Shown: positions 45,370-54,507 of the stretch, piece after piece
How the letters are laid out: each line of letters opens with the position of its first letter
How positions within the stretch are numbered: position 1 is the stretch's first letter
Source of the DNA: an uncultured Hyphomicrobiales bacterium
Lineage (GTDB): Bacteria; Pseudomonadota; Alphaproteobacteria; Rhizobiales; Beijerinckiaceae
Direction: 5' to 3'
Length of the DNA stretch: 64,000 nt
Assembly: GCA_903847605.1 (NCBI GenBank)
Contig: CAINED010000044.1
Span: 124,001 to 188,000, forward strand
Position numbers and translations under genes: made by a program
The notes under the pieces: generated by a model
What the model was told of the DNA's origin: nothing
The model's database searches: none
The model's input: the letters and a program-made list of their open reading frames with translations, nothing else

Positions 45370-45479
45370 GCCGCCTTCACCCCTCTGCGCGTTGACTTTC
45401 GCGCGCATGGCGGGTTTCTAGCCATAAATCCGAATAAACCTGCAGCAACGCGGCCCCGCCGCGCCGGAGCGCTATTTCC

Positions 45480-48344
45480 ATGATGGACAAGACATTCGAT
45501 CCTGCCGCTGTCGAAAACCGTATCGCGGCGCGATGGGAGGAGAGCGGAGCCTTCCGTGCCGGCCGGCCGGAGCGGGCAGGGGCGGACACATTCTCCATCG
45601 TCATCCCGCCGCCGAACGTGACGGGATCGCTGCACATGGGCCATGCGCTCAACAATACGTTGCAGGACATTCTCGCCCGCTTCGAGCGCATGCGCGGCAA
45701 GGATGTGCTCTGGCAGCCGGGCACTGACCACGCGGGCATCGCCACGCAAATGGTGGTCGAACGTCAGCTCATGGAACGGCAGGAACCTGGCCGTCGCGAG
45801 ATGGGTCGCGAAAAATTCCTCGAGCGCGTTTGGGCATGGAAGGCCGAATCCGGCGGCGCGATTTTCAAGCAGTTGAAGCGCCTCGGCGCCTCCTGCGACT
45901 GGTCGCGCGAACGCTTCACGATGGACGAGGGCCTGTCGCAGGCGGTGCTCAAGGTCTTCGTGCAGCTTTATCGCGAAGGCCTCATCTACAAGGACAAGCG
46001 CCTTGTGAACTGGGACCCCGCGTTGCTGACCGCGATCTCCGATCTCGAAGTGCAGCAGGTGGACTGCGCGGGCAGCTACAAGTGGCAGAGGGGGGATGAG
46101 AAGGAGTTCGACGCGGCAGCGCTCGGCAAGGCGCTCGACAGGAATCCGGGCGGGCACCTCTATTATTTCAACTATCCCATAGACGGCGAAGACTATAACC
46201 CCGACGCGCCCGAGACCTTTATCACAGTCGCGACGACGCGGCCCGAGACGATGCTCGGCGATACGGCTGTCGCCGTGCATCCGGAAAACGAGCGGCTGAA
46301 GCATCTCATCGGCAAGAATGTCGTGCTGCCGCTGGTCGGGCGTCTCATTCCCATCGTCGCCGACGATTACGCCGATCCCGAAAAAGGAACCGGCGCGGTG
46401 AAGATTACTCCCGCGCACGACTTCAACGATTTCGAAGTCGGCAGGCGGCACGATCTCCCGATGATCAATATTCTCGACGCCGAAGGGCGGCTGATGCTGC
46501 TCGATCCGAGTTTCAGTGAAGGCGTTGCGGAAAGTTCGGAACTGGCGCTGACCCTCGGCCTCAATGGCATGGATCGCTTTGCGGCGCGCAAGGTCATTGT
46601 CGAGCGAATGCACGAGCGCAAACTCTGCATCAAGATCGAACCGCATGCGCATACCGTGCCGCATGGCGACCGTTCGAATGTGGTGATCGAGCCGTGGTTG
46701 ACGGACCAGTGGTATGTGGATGCGAAGACGCTGGCGCAACCGGCGCTCGCGGCGGTGCGTGACGGACGCACGACTTTCGTGCCGAAGAACTGGGAAAAAA
46801 CTTATTTCGAATGGCTCGACAACATCCAGCCCTGGTGCATCTCGCGCCAGCTCTGGTGGGGCCATCAGATCCCCGCATGGTATTCGGCCTGGGGCGGCGT
46901 CTATGTTCACGAGACCGAGGAAGAAGCCATCGCCGAGGCGCTGGCAGATGCGGTGACGCGCGAAATCTACGACGATGTGGAAGCAGGTGAGATCGCGCAG
47001 GACCCGGAGCGTTGCGCACAGCTGCTGACGCGCGACGAGGATGTGCTCGATACCTGGTTCTCCTCGGCTTTATGGCCTTTCTCGACCATGGGCTGGCCGG
47101 ACGAGAGCGATCCCGCGCTGAAGCGCTTTTATCCGACATCCGTGCTGGTGACGGGTTTCGACATCATCTTCTTCTGGGTCGCCCGCATGATGATGATGGG
47201 ACTTCATTTCATGAAGGAGGTCCCGTTCCGCGACGTCTATATCCACGCGCTCGTCCGCGACGAGAAGGGCGCGAAGATGTCGAAGTCGAAGGGCAATGTC
47301 ATCGATCCTCTCGATCTCGTCGACAAGTACGGCGCTGACGCCTTGCGCTTCACGCTCGCCGCGATGGCGGCGCAGGGCCGCGACATCAAGCTGGCGACCA
47401 GCCGCGTCGAAGGCTATCGCAATTTCGCGACGAAACTCTGGAACGCCGCGCGCTTTGCCGAAATGAACGGCTGCGAGCGTGTCGCGGGTTTTGATCCTGA
47501 TACGGTGAGCGAGACCCTCAACAAATGGATTGTGGGCGAAGCCGCGCGCGCGACCGCGGATGTGACGGCCGCGATCGAAGGCTATCGCTTCAACGATGCG
47601 GCCAATGCAGCCTATCGTTTCGTCTGGAACATCTTTTGCGACTGGTACCTCGAACTCGCCAAGCCCGTGCTGCAGGGGGCGGACGACAACGCTTCAAAGG
47701 CGGAGACGCGCGCGACGACGGCTTTCGTGATCGACGAGATCGCGCGGCTGCTGCATCCTTTCATGCCGTTCATCACAGAAGAACTTTGGGCGATCAAGGG
47801 CGCTGAAGGACCGGCGCGGGAAGCGCCGCTCGTGCTTTCCGCATGGCCGCAATCGGAAGGGCGCGAGCAGCCGGAGGCTGAAGCCGAGATTGGCTTTATC
47901 GTCGATCTTGTCAGCGAGATACGTTCGGTGCGTTCGGAAATGAACGTGCCTGCGGCCGCGCAAATCCCGCTCGTGATCGTTGCAACAGAACCTGCGTTGC
48001 AGGCGCGTGTGCGCAAATGGGACGAGACGATCAGGCGTCTGGCGCGTCTCTCCGACATTTCGTTCCTCGATCAGCCTCCGAAAGAATCCGCGCAGATGAT
48101 CGTGCGCGGCACGACCGTGGCGTTGCCACTCGCGGGCGTCATCGACATTTCCGCCGAGAAGGCGCGCCTCGCCAGGGAGATCGGCAAGGAAGAGGGCGAG
48201 GTGAAGAAAATCGACGCCAAACTTAACAACCCTGCTTTCGTCGCGAAGGCGCCGGAGGAAGTCGTCGAGGAAAATCGCGAGCGCCGCGAAGAAGCGACAT
48301 CGCGCATCGCGAAAATGCGCGCGGCGCTGGAGCGGCTGGGTTAG
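45480..48344 (+). CDS. valS: Valyl-tRNA synthetase
   Basis: A 954-residue class I synthetase. HIGH motif: LHMGH at 51-55. The CP1 editing domain occupies about 190-400. KMSKS is at 599-603. The anticodon-binding domain follows, and the C-terminal coiled coil (ISAEKARLAREIGKEEGEV) that contacts tRNA ends the protein. It converges with the giant RTX gene; their stop codons overlap (bases 48341-48344). Confidence 0.98.
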   Translation: MMDKTFDPAAVENRIAARWEESGAFRAGRPERAGADTFSIVIPPPNVTGSLHMGHALNNTLQDILARFERMRGKDVLWQPGTDHAGIATQMVVERQLMERQEPGRREMGREKFLERVWAWKAESGGAIFKQLKRLGASCDWSRERFTMDEGLSQAVLKVFVQLYREGLIYKDKRLVNWDPALLTAISDLEVQQVDCAGSYKWQRGDEKEFDAAALGKALDRNPGGHLYYFNYPIDGEDYNPDAPETFITVATTRPETMLGDTAVAVHPENERLKHLIGKNVVLPLVGRLIPIVADDYADPEKGTGAVKITPAHDFNDFEVGRRHDLPMINILDAEGRLMLLDPSFSEGVAESSELALTLGLNGMDRFAARKVIVERMHERKLCIKIEPHAHTVPHGDRSNVVIEPWLTDQWYVDAKTLAQPALAAVRDGRTTFVPKNWEKTYFEWLDNIQPWCISRQLWWGHQIPAWYSAWGGVYVHETEEEAIAEALADAVTREIYDDVEAGEIAQDPERCAQLLTRDEDVLDTWFSSALWPFSTMGWPDESDPALKRFYPTSVLVTGFDIIFFWVARMMMMGLHFMKEVPFRDVYIHALVRDEKGAKMSKSKGNVIDPLDLVDKYGADALRFTLAAMAAQGRDIKLATSRVEGYRNFATKLWNAARFAEMNGCERVAGFDPDTVSETLNKWIVGEAARATADVTAAIEGYRFNDAANAAYRFVWNIFCDWYLELAKPVLQGADDNASKAETRATTAFVIDEIARLLHPFMPFITEELWAIKGAEGPAREAPLVLSAWPQSEGREQPEAEAEIGFIVDLVSEIRSVRSEMNVPAAAQIPLVIVATEPALQARVRKWDETIRRLARLSDISFLDQPPKESAQMIVRGTTVALPLAGVIDISAEKARLAREIGKEEGEVKKIDAKLNNPAFVAKAPEEVVEENRERREEATSRIAKMRAALERLG

Positions 48345-51300
48345 GCGACGATCGTAAAATCGCCCGCCGTCAGCGTTGGCATCCCCGTCAGCGTTGCGAT
48401 CTGCACGCGCGCGGTTGCGCCGCTGCCGTCGATGTCGAAGTAGAGCGCGCCGGTCGAATTGTTGTACACGAAGCGGTCGTCGCTATCGCCGGCAACGCCG
48501 GTTCCGTTCGACAGGAACTGGTTCGCAGCGAGCGACCCCGCAACGAGACCTCCGCCGAAGAGCGCGGCTGACACTTCGATCTGATCGGCGGCTTCGAAGT
48601 CACGGATCGTGTCGCGGTCCACAGCGAGATTTTGCAGCACGAACACGTCCGCGCCAGCATTGCCGAAGAGCGTGTCGATGCCCGCGCCGCCGGTCAGGCG
48701 ATCGTTGCCGGCATTGCCGGTCAGCGTGTCCGCGCCTGCGCCGCCAATCAGCGTGTCGTTGCCCGCGCCGCCGAAGATCGCATTGACGAGTTCGTTGCCC
48801 TGCAGGGTGAGGCCCGCGGAGGAAGTGGCATAGAGGCGCTCGACATAGACGCCTGCGCCGAGCGTGTAGCTGACGCTCGTATAGGCGATATCGAGCGTCC
48901 CTTCGCTCGCACCCTCGTGCAACACGTCGGCGGCATTGTCGATATAATATTTGTCGTTGCCATTGCCGCCGGTCATGTCGTCGACGCCGCCACGCCCCTC
49001 GAGAATGTCATTGCCGTCGTGGCCGAAGAGCGTGTCGTTGCCGGCATTGCCCTGAATGTTGTTGGCGAGTTCGTTGCCGTGCAGGGTCAGCGCCGTTGCG
49101 CCGGCATTGGCGAACAGGAACTCGATGGTCTGGCCCGCGCCGAGCGTGTAATCGACCGTCGTGTAAACGCTGTCGCTGCCCGCGTTACCTGTCTCGGTCA
49201 CGACATCGCCGGCGTTGTCGACATAATATTTGTCGTTGCCCGCGCCGCCGATCATCGTGTCCGCGCCGCCGCGCGCATTGATCGTGTCGTTGCCAGATCC
49301 GCCAGTGATCGTGTTGACATTGTTGTTGCCGGTCAGCGTGTCGTCATGGGCGGAGCCGGTGAGGTTTTCGATCAGCGACAGCGTATCCGTACCCGCGCCA
49401 AGCGTGTTCTGCGCGGTCGCCAGCAGCAGGCTGACCGTGACTGCGGACGTCGCCGTCGCATAGCTGGCGGTGTCGATATCAGCGCCGCCGTTCATGACGT
49501 CATTGCCGACGCCGCCTTCCAGCACATCGTTGCCATTGCCGCCGTTCAGCGTGTCGTTGCCGTCGAGACCGTTGAGCGTATCGTTGCCGCCGTTGCCATT
49601 CAGCGTGTCGTTGCCCGTGTTGCCGTTCATCGTGTTGGCGGTATCGGAGCCGCCGAGCGTCATGCCCGTCGTGAGACTTGCAAACATCGTCTCGATCTCG
49701 GACGTCGCGAGCAAGGTGATGTTGGCGCGCGCATCGACGCGATCGGCTGTGCCCTGTCCGGCCAGTTCGATGGCGACATCGGATGCTTGATAGATGATGT
49801 AGCGATCGTTGCCGAGCCCGCCGCGCAATTCGTTGGCGCCGGTTTCGTCGCTGGTCAGGATGTCGTTGAAGTCCGAGCCGATGAGGTTTTCGATGCCGAC
49901 GAGACGATCGAAGCCTGCGCCCTGCGTATCCTGGAATGTCGTGGTGTTACGCAGGGTGACGATCACGCCGGCGCTCGCGCCCGCATAGCTTGCGGTGTCG
50001 ATGTCGGCGCCGCCGTCAATCAAATCGTTGCCAGCGCCGCCGTTCAGCGTGTCGTTGCCGCTGTTGCCCAGGATCGTGTCGTCGCCATTGCCGCCGGTAT
50101 AGCTGTCGTTGCCGGCGAGCATGTCGATCGTGTCGTTGAAGACGGTGCCCGCGAGATTATCGTCGCCCGCGGTCGGGTCCGGATCTGCGGTGACATTGAC
50201 CGTGATGCGCGGGGTGACATTGTTGATGAAAGTGACGAAATCACCGTCGAAGCGACCCACGACGATATCCAGGTGGCCGTCGCCATTCATGTCGGCCAGC
50301 GCCGGGGCTGAGTAGCCGCCCACGTCGCTGCCGATCGCGACAGGCGCGGCGAAGACCGGGGCCGTCGCGGTTCCGGTATTCTCAAAATAGTTCAGCACGC
50401 CATCTTGTTCGCCAACGACCATGTCGAGGTCGCCGTCGCCGTCGAGATCGCCCAGCGCCGGGGCTGACCAGTAGCCCACGTCGCTGCCGATCGCGACAGG
50501 CGCGGCGAAGACCGGCGCGGTGGCCGTGCCCGCATTCTGGAAATAGTTCAGCACGCCATCGGCTTCGCCGACGACCATGTCGAGATCGCCGTCGCCGTCG
50601 AGATCGCCCAGCGCCGAGGTTGAGTAGCTGCCCACGTTGCTGCCGATCGTGACAGGCGCGGCGAAGACGGGCGCGGCAGCCGTGCCGGTATTCTGGAAAT
50701 AGTTCAGCGGGCCATCATATTCGCCAACGACCATGTCGAGATCGCCGTCGCCGTCGAGATCGCCCAGCGCGGGGGCTGAGACAAAGCCCACATCGCTGCC
50801 GATCGCGACAGGCGCAGCGAACACCGGCGCGGCGGCCGTGCCGGTATTCTGGAAATAGTTCAGTGTGCCATCATCTTCGCCCGCGATCATGTCGAGATCG
50901 CCGTCGCCGTCGATATCGCCGAAAACCGGCGCGCTGAATTGAACGACACCGATACTAAGTCCGTTCAACGGATTGGCCGCACCTACCGCTTGCGTGAAGG
51001 AAGGTGTCGAGGCTATGGCCGAAGCGCCCGCGCCATCCCTCACGTCGAGGGCAAGCGTGCGGCTGGCTGTCGGCGTATCCGACGCATTGGCATAGGTGAG
51101 ATTCTCGACCAGCGCCTCGACAGCCGCGGTCGTGGCGTTGGCGTTGAGCGTGATGGTGAAAGTCCCGCCCGCGCCGCCGCTGGCCGTGCCGATGGCGACG
51201 CCGCCATAGGTGATCGTGCCGGCGGAAAAGCCGATCTGGCCGGCGCCCGTCCCCTGGTTGCGGATGGAAACGATATCCTCGGCCAGAAGGCCCGATACGG

Positions 51301-52297
51301 TCACCGAGCCATTGGCGAAATTGCCCTCGGGATCGGTGAGCGTTACATCGGCGTCGAGCACCTGCGGCTGCGCGTTGACGGCGTTTTCCGCAAAGGCGAC
51401 CGACGTGGCGACATGCGCAATATGCGGCGCGTCGTTCTGCGCGGTGACATTGACCGTGATGCGCGGGATGGCATTGTTGAAGAAGGTGACGAAATCGCCG
51501 TCGGCGCGGCCAACGACGATATCCAGGTAGCCGTCGCCATTCATGTCGGCCAGCGCCGGTGCCGAGTAAAGACCCACGTCGCTGCCGATCAAGACTGGCG
51601 CGGCGAAGACCGGGGCTGCGGTCGTGCCAGTATTCTCAAAATAGTTCAGCACGCCATCAAATTCACCAACGACCATGTCGAGGTCGCCGTCCCCATCGAG
51701 ATCGCCGAGCGCGGGGGTTGAGAAGGTGCCCACGTTGCTGCCGATCGCGACAGGCGCCGCGAAGACCGGCGCGGTCGCGGTACCGGTATTCTCAAAATAG
51801 TTCAGCACGCCATCTTCTTCGCCAACGACCATGTCGAGATCGCCGTCCCCATCGAGATCGCCCAGCGCCGGGGCTGACCAGTAGCCCACGTCGCTGCCGA
51901 TCGCGACAGGCGCGGCGAAGACCGGCGCGGTGGCCGTGCCCGTATTCTGGAAATAGTTCAGCACGCCATCTAATTCGCCGACGACCATGTCGAGATCGCC
52001 GTCGCCGTCGAGATCGCCCAGCGCCGGGACAGAGGCAACGCCCACATCGCTGCCGATCGCAACAGGCGCGGCGAAGACCGGCGCGGCGGCCGTGCCGGTA
52101 TTCTGGAAATAGTTCAGTGCGCCATTATTTTCGCCGGCGATCATGTCGAGATCGCCGTCGCCGTCGAGATCGCCGAAAACCGGCGCGCTGAATTGAACGA
52201 CACCGATACTAAGTCCGTTCAACGGATTGGCCGCACCTACCGCTTGCGTGAAGGAAGGTGTCGAGGCTATGGCCGAAGCGCCCGCGCCATCCCTCAC
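48341..52297 (-). CDS. FG-GAP/RTX giant surface protein, C-terminal fragment after amber codon
   Basis: The downstream part (1,318 residues from a GTG at 52297) of a gene that is in frame with the piece at 52334-53902 and separated from it only by a TAG codon. Order: end of a cadherin-like domain, five FG-GAP repeats, a second cadherin-like domain (about 51500-50940), five more FG-GAP repeats, then from about 50190 a region of hemolysin-type nonapeptide repeats (GGxGxDxLx), and a C-terminal end PTLTAGDFTIVA typical of type I secretion signals. Repeats with DGDGDLD should bind calcium. If this fragment is made alone it would keep the secretion signal. No ribosome binding site fits the GTG well, so it may not be translated unless the amber is read through. 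Confidence 0.8.
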   Translation of the reverse strand: MRDGAGASAIASTPSFTQAVGAANPLNGLSIGVVQFSAPVFGDLDGDGDLDMIAGENNGALNYFQNTGTAAAPVFAAPVAIGSDVGVASVPALGDLDGDGDLDMVVGELDGVLNYFQNTGTATAPVFAAPVAIGSDVGYWSAPALGDLDGDGDLDMVVGEEDGVLNYFENTGTATAPVFAAPVAIGSNVGTFSTPALGDLDGDGDLDMVVGEFDGVLNYFENTGTTAAPVFAAPVLIGSDVGLYSAPALADMNGDGYLDIVVGRADGDFVTFFNNAIPRITVNVTAQNDAPHIAHVATSVAFAENAVNAQPQVLDADVTLTDPEGNFANGSVTVSGLLAEDIVSIRNQGTGAGQIGFSAGTITYGGVAIGTASGGAGGTFTITLNANATTAAVEALVENLTYANASDTPTASRTLALDVRDGAGASAIASTPSFTQAVGAANPLNGLSIGVVQFSAPVFGDIDGDGDLDMIAGEDDGTLNYFQNTGTAAAPVFAAPVAIGSDVGFVSAPALGDLDGDGDLDMVVGEYDGPLNYFQNTGTAAAPVFAAPVTIGSNVGSYSTSALGDLDGDGDLDMVVGEADGVLNYFQNAGTATAPVFAAPVAIGSDVGYWSAPALGDLDGDGDLDMVVGEQDGVLNYFENTGTATAPVFAAPVAIGSDVGGYSAPALADMNGDGHLDIVVGRFDGDFVTFINNVTPRITVNVTADPDPTAGDDNLAGTVFNDTIDMLAGNDSYTGGNGDDTILGNSGNDTLNGGAGNDLIDGGADIDTASYAGASAGVIVTLRNTTTFQDTQGAGFDRLVGIENLIGSDFNDILTSDETGANELRGGLGNDRYIIYQASDVAIELAGQGTADRVDARANITLLATSEIETMFASLTTGMTLGGSDTANTMNGNTGNDTLNGNGGNDTLNGLDGNDTLNGGNGNDVLEGGVGNDVMNGGADIDTASYATATSAVTVSLLLATAQNTLGAGTDTLSLIENLTGSAHDDTLTGNNNVNTITGGSGNDTINARGGADTMIGGAGNDKYYVDNAGDVVTETGNAGSDSVYTTVDYTLGAGQTIEFLFANAGATALTLHGNELANNIQGNAGNDTLFGHDGNDILEGRGGVDDMTGGNGNDKYYIDNAADVLHEGASEGTLDIAYTSVSYTLGAGVYVERLYATSSAGLTLQGNELVNAIFGGAGNDTLIGGAGADTLTGNAGNDRLTGGAGIDTLFGNAGADVFVLQNLAVDRDTIRDFEAADQIEVSAALFGGGLVAGSLAANQFLSNGTGVAGDSDDRFVYNNSTGALYFDIDGSGATARVQIATLTGMPTLTAGDFTIVA
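48600..50190 (-). repeat. RTX (hemolysin-type calcium-binding) nonapeptide repeat region
   Basis: Clusters of GNDTLNGGAGND-type nonapeptides in at least four blocks, spaced by beta-rich segments (DIDTASYA; YTLGAGxxIEFLFA). The region precedes the C-terminal secretion signal, as in type I secreted proteins. Confidence 0.92.
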
Positions 52298-53440
52298 GTC
52301 GAGGACAAGCGTGCGGCTGGCTGTCGGCGTATCCTACGCATTGGCATAGGTGAGGTTTTCGACCAGCGCCTCGACCGCCGCCGTCGTGGCATTGGCGTTG
52401 AGCGTGACGGTGAAAGTCGCGCCCGCGCCGCCGCTGGCCGTGCCGATGGCGACGCCGCCATAGGTGATCGTGCCGCCGGAAAAGCCGATCTGTCCCGCGC
52501 CGGTGCCCCGGTTGCGGATGGAAACGACATCTTCGGCCAGCAGGCCCGATACGGTCACCGAACCGTTGGCGAAATTGCCCTCGGGATCGGTGAGCGTCAC
52601 ATCGGCGTCGAGTAATTGCGGCTGTGCGTTGACGGTGTTTTCCGCAAAGACGACCGACGTCGCGACCTGCGATATATGCGGCGCGTCGTTCTGCGCGGTC
52701 ACATTGACCGTGATGGGGGAGACGCCGTCGGTGATGAATGTGACGAAATCGCCGTTGAGACTGCCAGAGACAATATCCAGATCGCCGTCGCCATCCACGT
52801 CGGCCAGCGCCACGGCCGAGAAACTCCCGCCTATGCTGCCGATCGTGAGGGGCGCGGCGAAGACCGGCGCTGTCGCTGTGCCGGTGTTCTGAAAATAGTT
52901 CAGCACGCCATCTTCTTCGCCGACGACCATGTCGAGATCGCCGTCGCCGTCGATGTCGCCCAGCGCAATTGTGGAGGCAATGCCGACGTCGCTGCCGATC
53001 GTGACCGGTGGGGTAGTGAAGTTCGGCGAGGTGGCCGTACCGGTATTCTCAAAATAGTTCAGCACGCCATCGTCTTCGCCAACGACCATGTCGAGATCGC
53101 CCAGCGCCGGGGCTGAGTAGGCGTCCACGTCGCTGCCGATCGCGACAGGCGGAGTGGTGAAGACCGGCGCGGTCGCCGTCCCGGTATTCTGGAAATACTG
53201 TTGCGTCCCAAACCTTTCGCCAACGATCATGTCGAGATCGCCGTCGCCGTCGAGATCGCCGAACGCCGGGGTCGAATAAAGACCCACGTCGCTGCCGATC
53301 GCGACAGGCGCTGCGAAGACCGCCGCAGTCGCCGTGCCGGTATTCTCGAAATAGTTCAGCGTGCCATCATCTTCACCGGCGACCATGTCGAGATCGCCGT
53401 CGCCGTCGAGATCGCCAAAGACCGGCGTGCTGTATTGGCC
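50200..53440 (-). repeat. Fifteen FG-GAP (VCBS-like) repeats in three blocks of five
   Basis: Unit of about 50 residues: GDLDGDGDLDMVVGExDGxL, then NYFxNTGTATAPVF, AAPVAIGSDVG. Blocks of five alternate with cadherin-like domains that include the segment TVNVTAQNDAPHI. The second and third blocks with their linkers are near-identical copies 1,254 bases apart: the stretch from the GAAAACCGGCGCGC motif through about 110 bases of 50937-51048 equals 52191-52302 except for one late difference. Confidence 0.9.
52334..52336 (-). other. In-frame amber (TAG) codon interrupting the giant RTX gene
   Basis: On the minus strand the paralogous module reads GCG-TCG-GAT (Ala-Ser-Asp) at its equivalent place near 51082; here it is GCG-TAG-GAT. 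One base, position 52335 (T on the plus strand instead of G), makes the stop. Frames before and after are the same. Confidence 0.93.
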
Positions 53441-53902
53441 GACATCAAGTCCGTTCAGTGGATTTGCAACGCCGACCGCTTGCGTGAAGGACGGCGTAAG
53501 GGCGGAGACGCCGGCAGCGTCGCTCACGTCGAGGATGAGCGTGCGGCTGGCGGTGGGCGTATCGGACACATTCGAATAGGTGATGTTTTCGATCAGCGCC
53601 TCGATGGCGGCCAAAGTCGCGCTGGCATTGAACGTGACCACGAAGTCCGAGCCGACGCCGCCGCTCGCCGTGCCGATGATCACGCCGCCATAGGTGATAT
53701 TGCCGCCGGAAAAGCCGATTTGGCCCGCGCCCGTTCCCAGATTGCGCAGGGAGATACGATCTTCCGCCAGCAGGCCCGATATCGACAGCGTGGCGCTGGT
53801 AGGGGAAAAGCTTCCGGGACTGGCCAGCGTGATCGACGGGGCGAGAAGCTGCGGGTTGGCGTTGACCGTGTTCTCGTTGAAAGCAATGGCAGACATGGGC
53901 AC
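52334..53902 (-). CDS. FG-GAP/cadherin-like giant surface protein, N-terminal fragment
   Basis: The upstream part (522 residues) of the interrupted gene. It begins with a cadherin-like domain (ENTVNANPQLLAPSITL region), then five FG-GAP repeats, then most of a second cadherin-like domain and stops at LTYANA where its paralogue continues SDTPTASRTL. No N-terminal signal peptide is visible, consistent with C-terminal type I secretion. The third FG-GAP repeat (about 53095) lacks six residues of the calcium loop. As a fragment it would lack the RTX region and secretion signal, so it is probably non-functional unless the stop is suppressed. Confidence 0.82.
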   Translation of the reverse strand: MPMSAIAFNENTVNANPQLLAPSITLASPGSFSPTSATLSISGLLAEDRISLRNLGTGAGQIGFSGGNITYGGVIIGTASGGVGSDFVVTFNASATLAAIEALIENITYSNVSDTPTASRTLILDVSDAAGVSALTPSFTQAVGVANPLNGLDVGQYSTPVFGDLDGDGDLDMVAGEDDGTLNYFENTGTATAAVFAAPVAIGSDVGLYSTPAFGDLDGDGDLDMIVGERFGTQQYFQNTGTATAPVFTTPPVAIGSDVDAYSAPALGDLDMVVGEDDGVLNYFENTGTATSPNFTTPPVTIGSDVGIASTIALGDIDGDGDLDMVVGEEDGVLNYFQNTGTATAPVFAAPLTIGSIGGSFSAVALADVDGDGDLDIVSGSLNGDFVTFITDGVSPITVNVTAQNDAPHISQVATSVVFAENTVNAQPQLLDADVTLTDPEGNFANGSVTVSGLLAEDVVSIRNRGTGAGQIGFSGGTITYGGVAIGTASGGAGATFTVTLNANATTAAVEALVENLTYANA

Positions 53903-53990
53903 TCCCTCGGGCAGGCGAACGGCGCCTCCCCGGCGCCCATTTCAGCAATAATTTAAGCATGGCAATGGGTTGCGCGATAGCCCCGGGCGG

Positions 53991-54500
53991 TCACAAAGCT
54001 GTTTTCCGGGGGGCGACCGGCCGAAGGGGCTTTGAGCTCATGACGCCCGCATTGATGCCGAGCCAGCCGATCTCGCCTGTCAGTCTGCCGATCTCGATCT
54101 TGGGGCAGCGATTCATCACGACCTGCATGCCCGCGGCCTCTGCGTTCGCTGCGGCTTCGTCGTGGCGCACGCCGAGTTGCATCCAGAATACTTTGGGCTT
54201 TGGCAGCAGGGCGAGCGCTTCCTCGAGAATGCCCGGCACGGCATCCGCGCCGCGGAAGACGTCGATCATGTCGGGCGTCTCCGGCAAGTCTTTCAGCGTT
54301 GCATAACAGGGTGCGCCGAGCACGCTCTTGCCCGCCAGCGCAGGGTTCACGCCGTAGATGCGATAGCCCTTCTTGAGGAGATAGCCGAGCGCGAAATAGG
54401 AGGGGCGTGCGACATTAGCTGAAAGCCCGACCATCGCCATCGACTTCACGCCGGCGAGAATGCCGCGAATGTAATCGTCACTGTAACGGTCGTGATTCAT
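53991..54500 (-). CDS. CoA-binding domain protein (YccU-like)
   Basis: A 169-residue single-domain Rossmann protein of the CoA-binding type. Typical segments: SMAMVGLSANVARPSYF, YRIYGVNP, IDVFRGADAVPGILEEAL, VFWMQLGVRHDEAA and MNRCPKIE. The start at 54500 (MNHDRYSDD) agrees with the family. It begins seven bases after the SH3-like protein gene, so the two form an operon. Function within the family is not established. Confidence 0.9.
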   Translation of the reverse strand: MNHDRYSDDYIRGILAGVKSMAMVGLSANVARPSYFALGYLLKKGYRIYGVNPALAGKSVLGAPCYATLKDLPETPDMIDVFRGADAVPGILEEALALLPKPKVFWMQLGVRHDEAAANAEAAGMQVVMNRCPKIEIGRLTGEIGWLGINAGVMSSKPLRPVAPRKTAL

Positions 54501-54507
54501 GCAGCGA

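Noticed and set aside
45201-46910. A 569-codon minus-strand frame opposite valS
   Set aside because: valS carries its signature motifs on the plus strand across this region; the antisense frame has shadow-like composition and no domain.
50200-53440. Regularly spaced direct repeats that could suggest a CRISPR array
   Set aside because: The period is about 150 bases, in frame with a protein repeat, and the 'spacers' are conserved parts of the FG-GAP unit. No cas gene is present.
48632-53956. Long plus-strand open frames (up to 559 codons) opposite the RTX/FG-GAP gene
   Set aside because: They are antisense shadows of a GC-rich repetitive coding region: low-complexity and Arg/Ala/Val-rich, with no recognisable domain, and the minus strand carries clear RTX and FG-GAP repeats.
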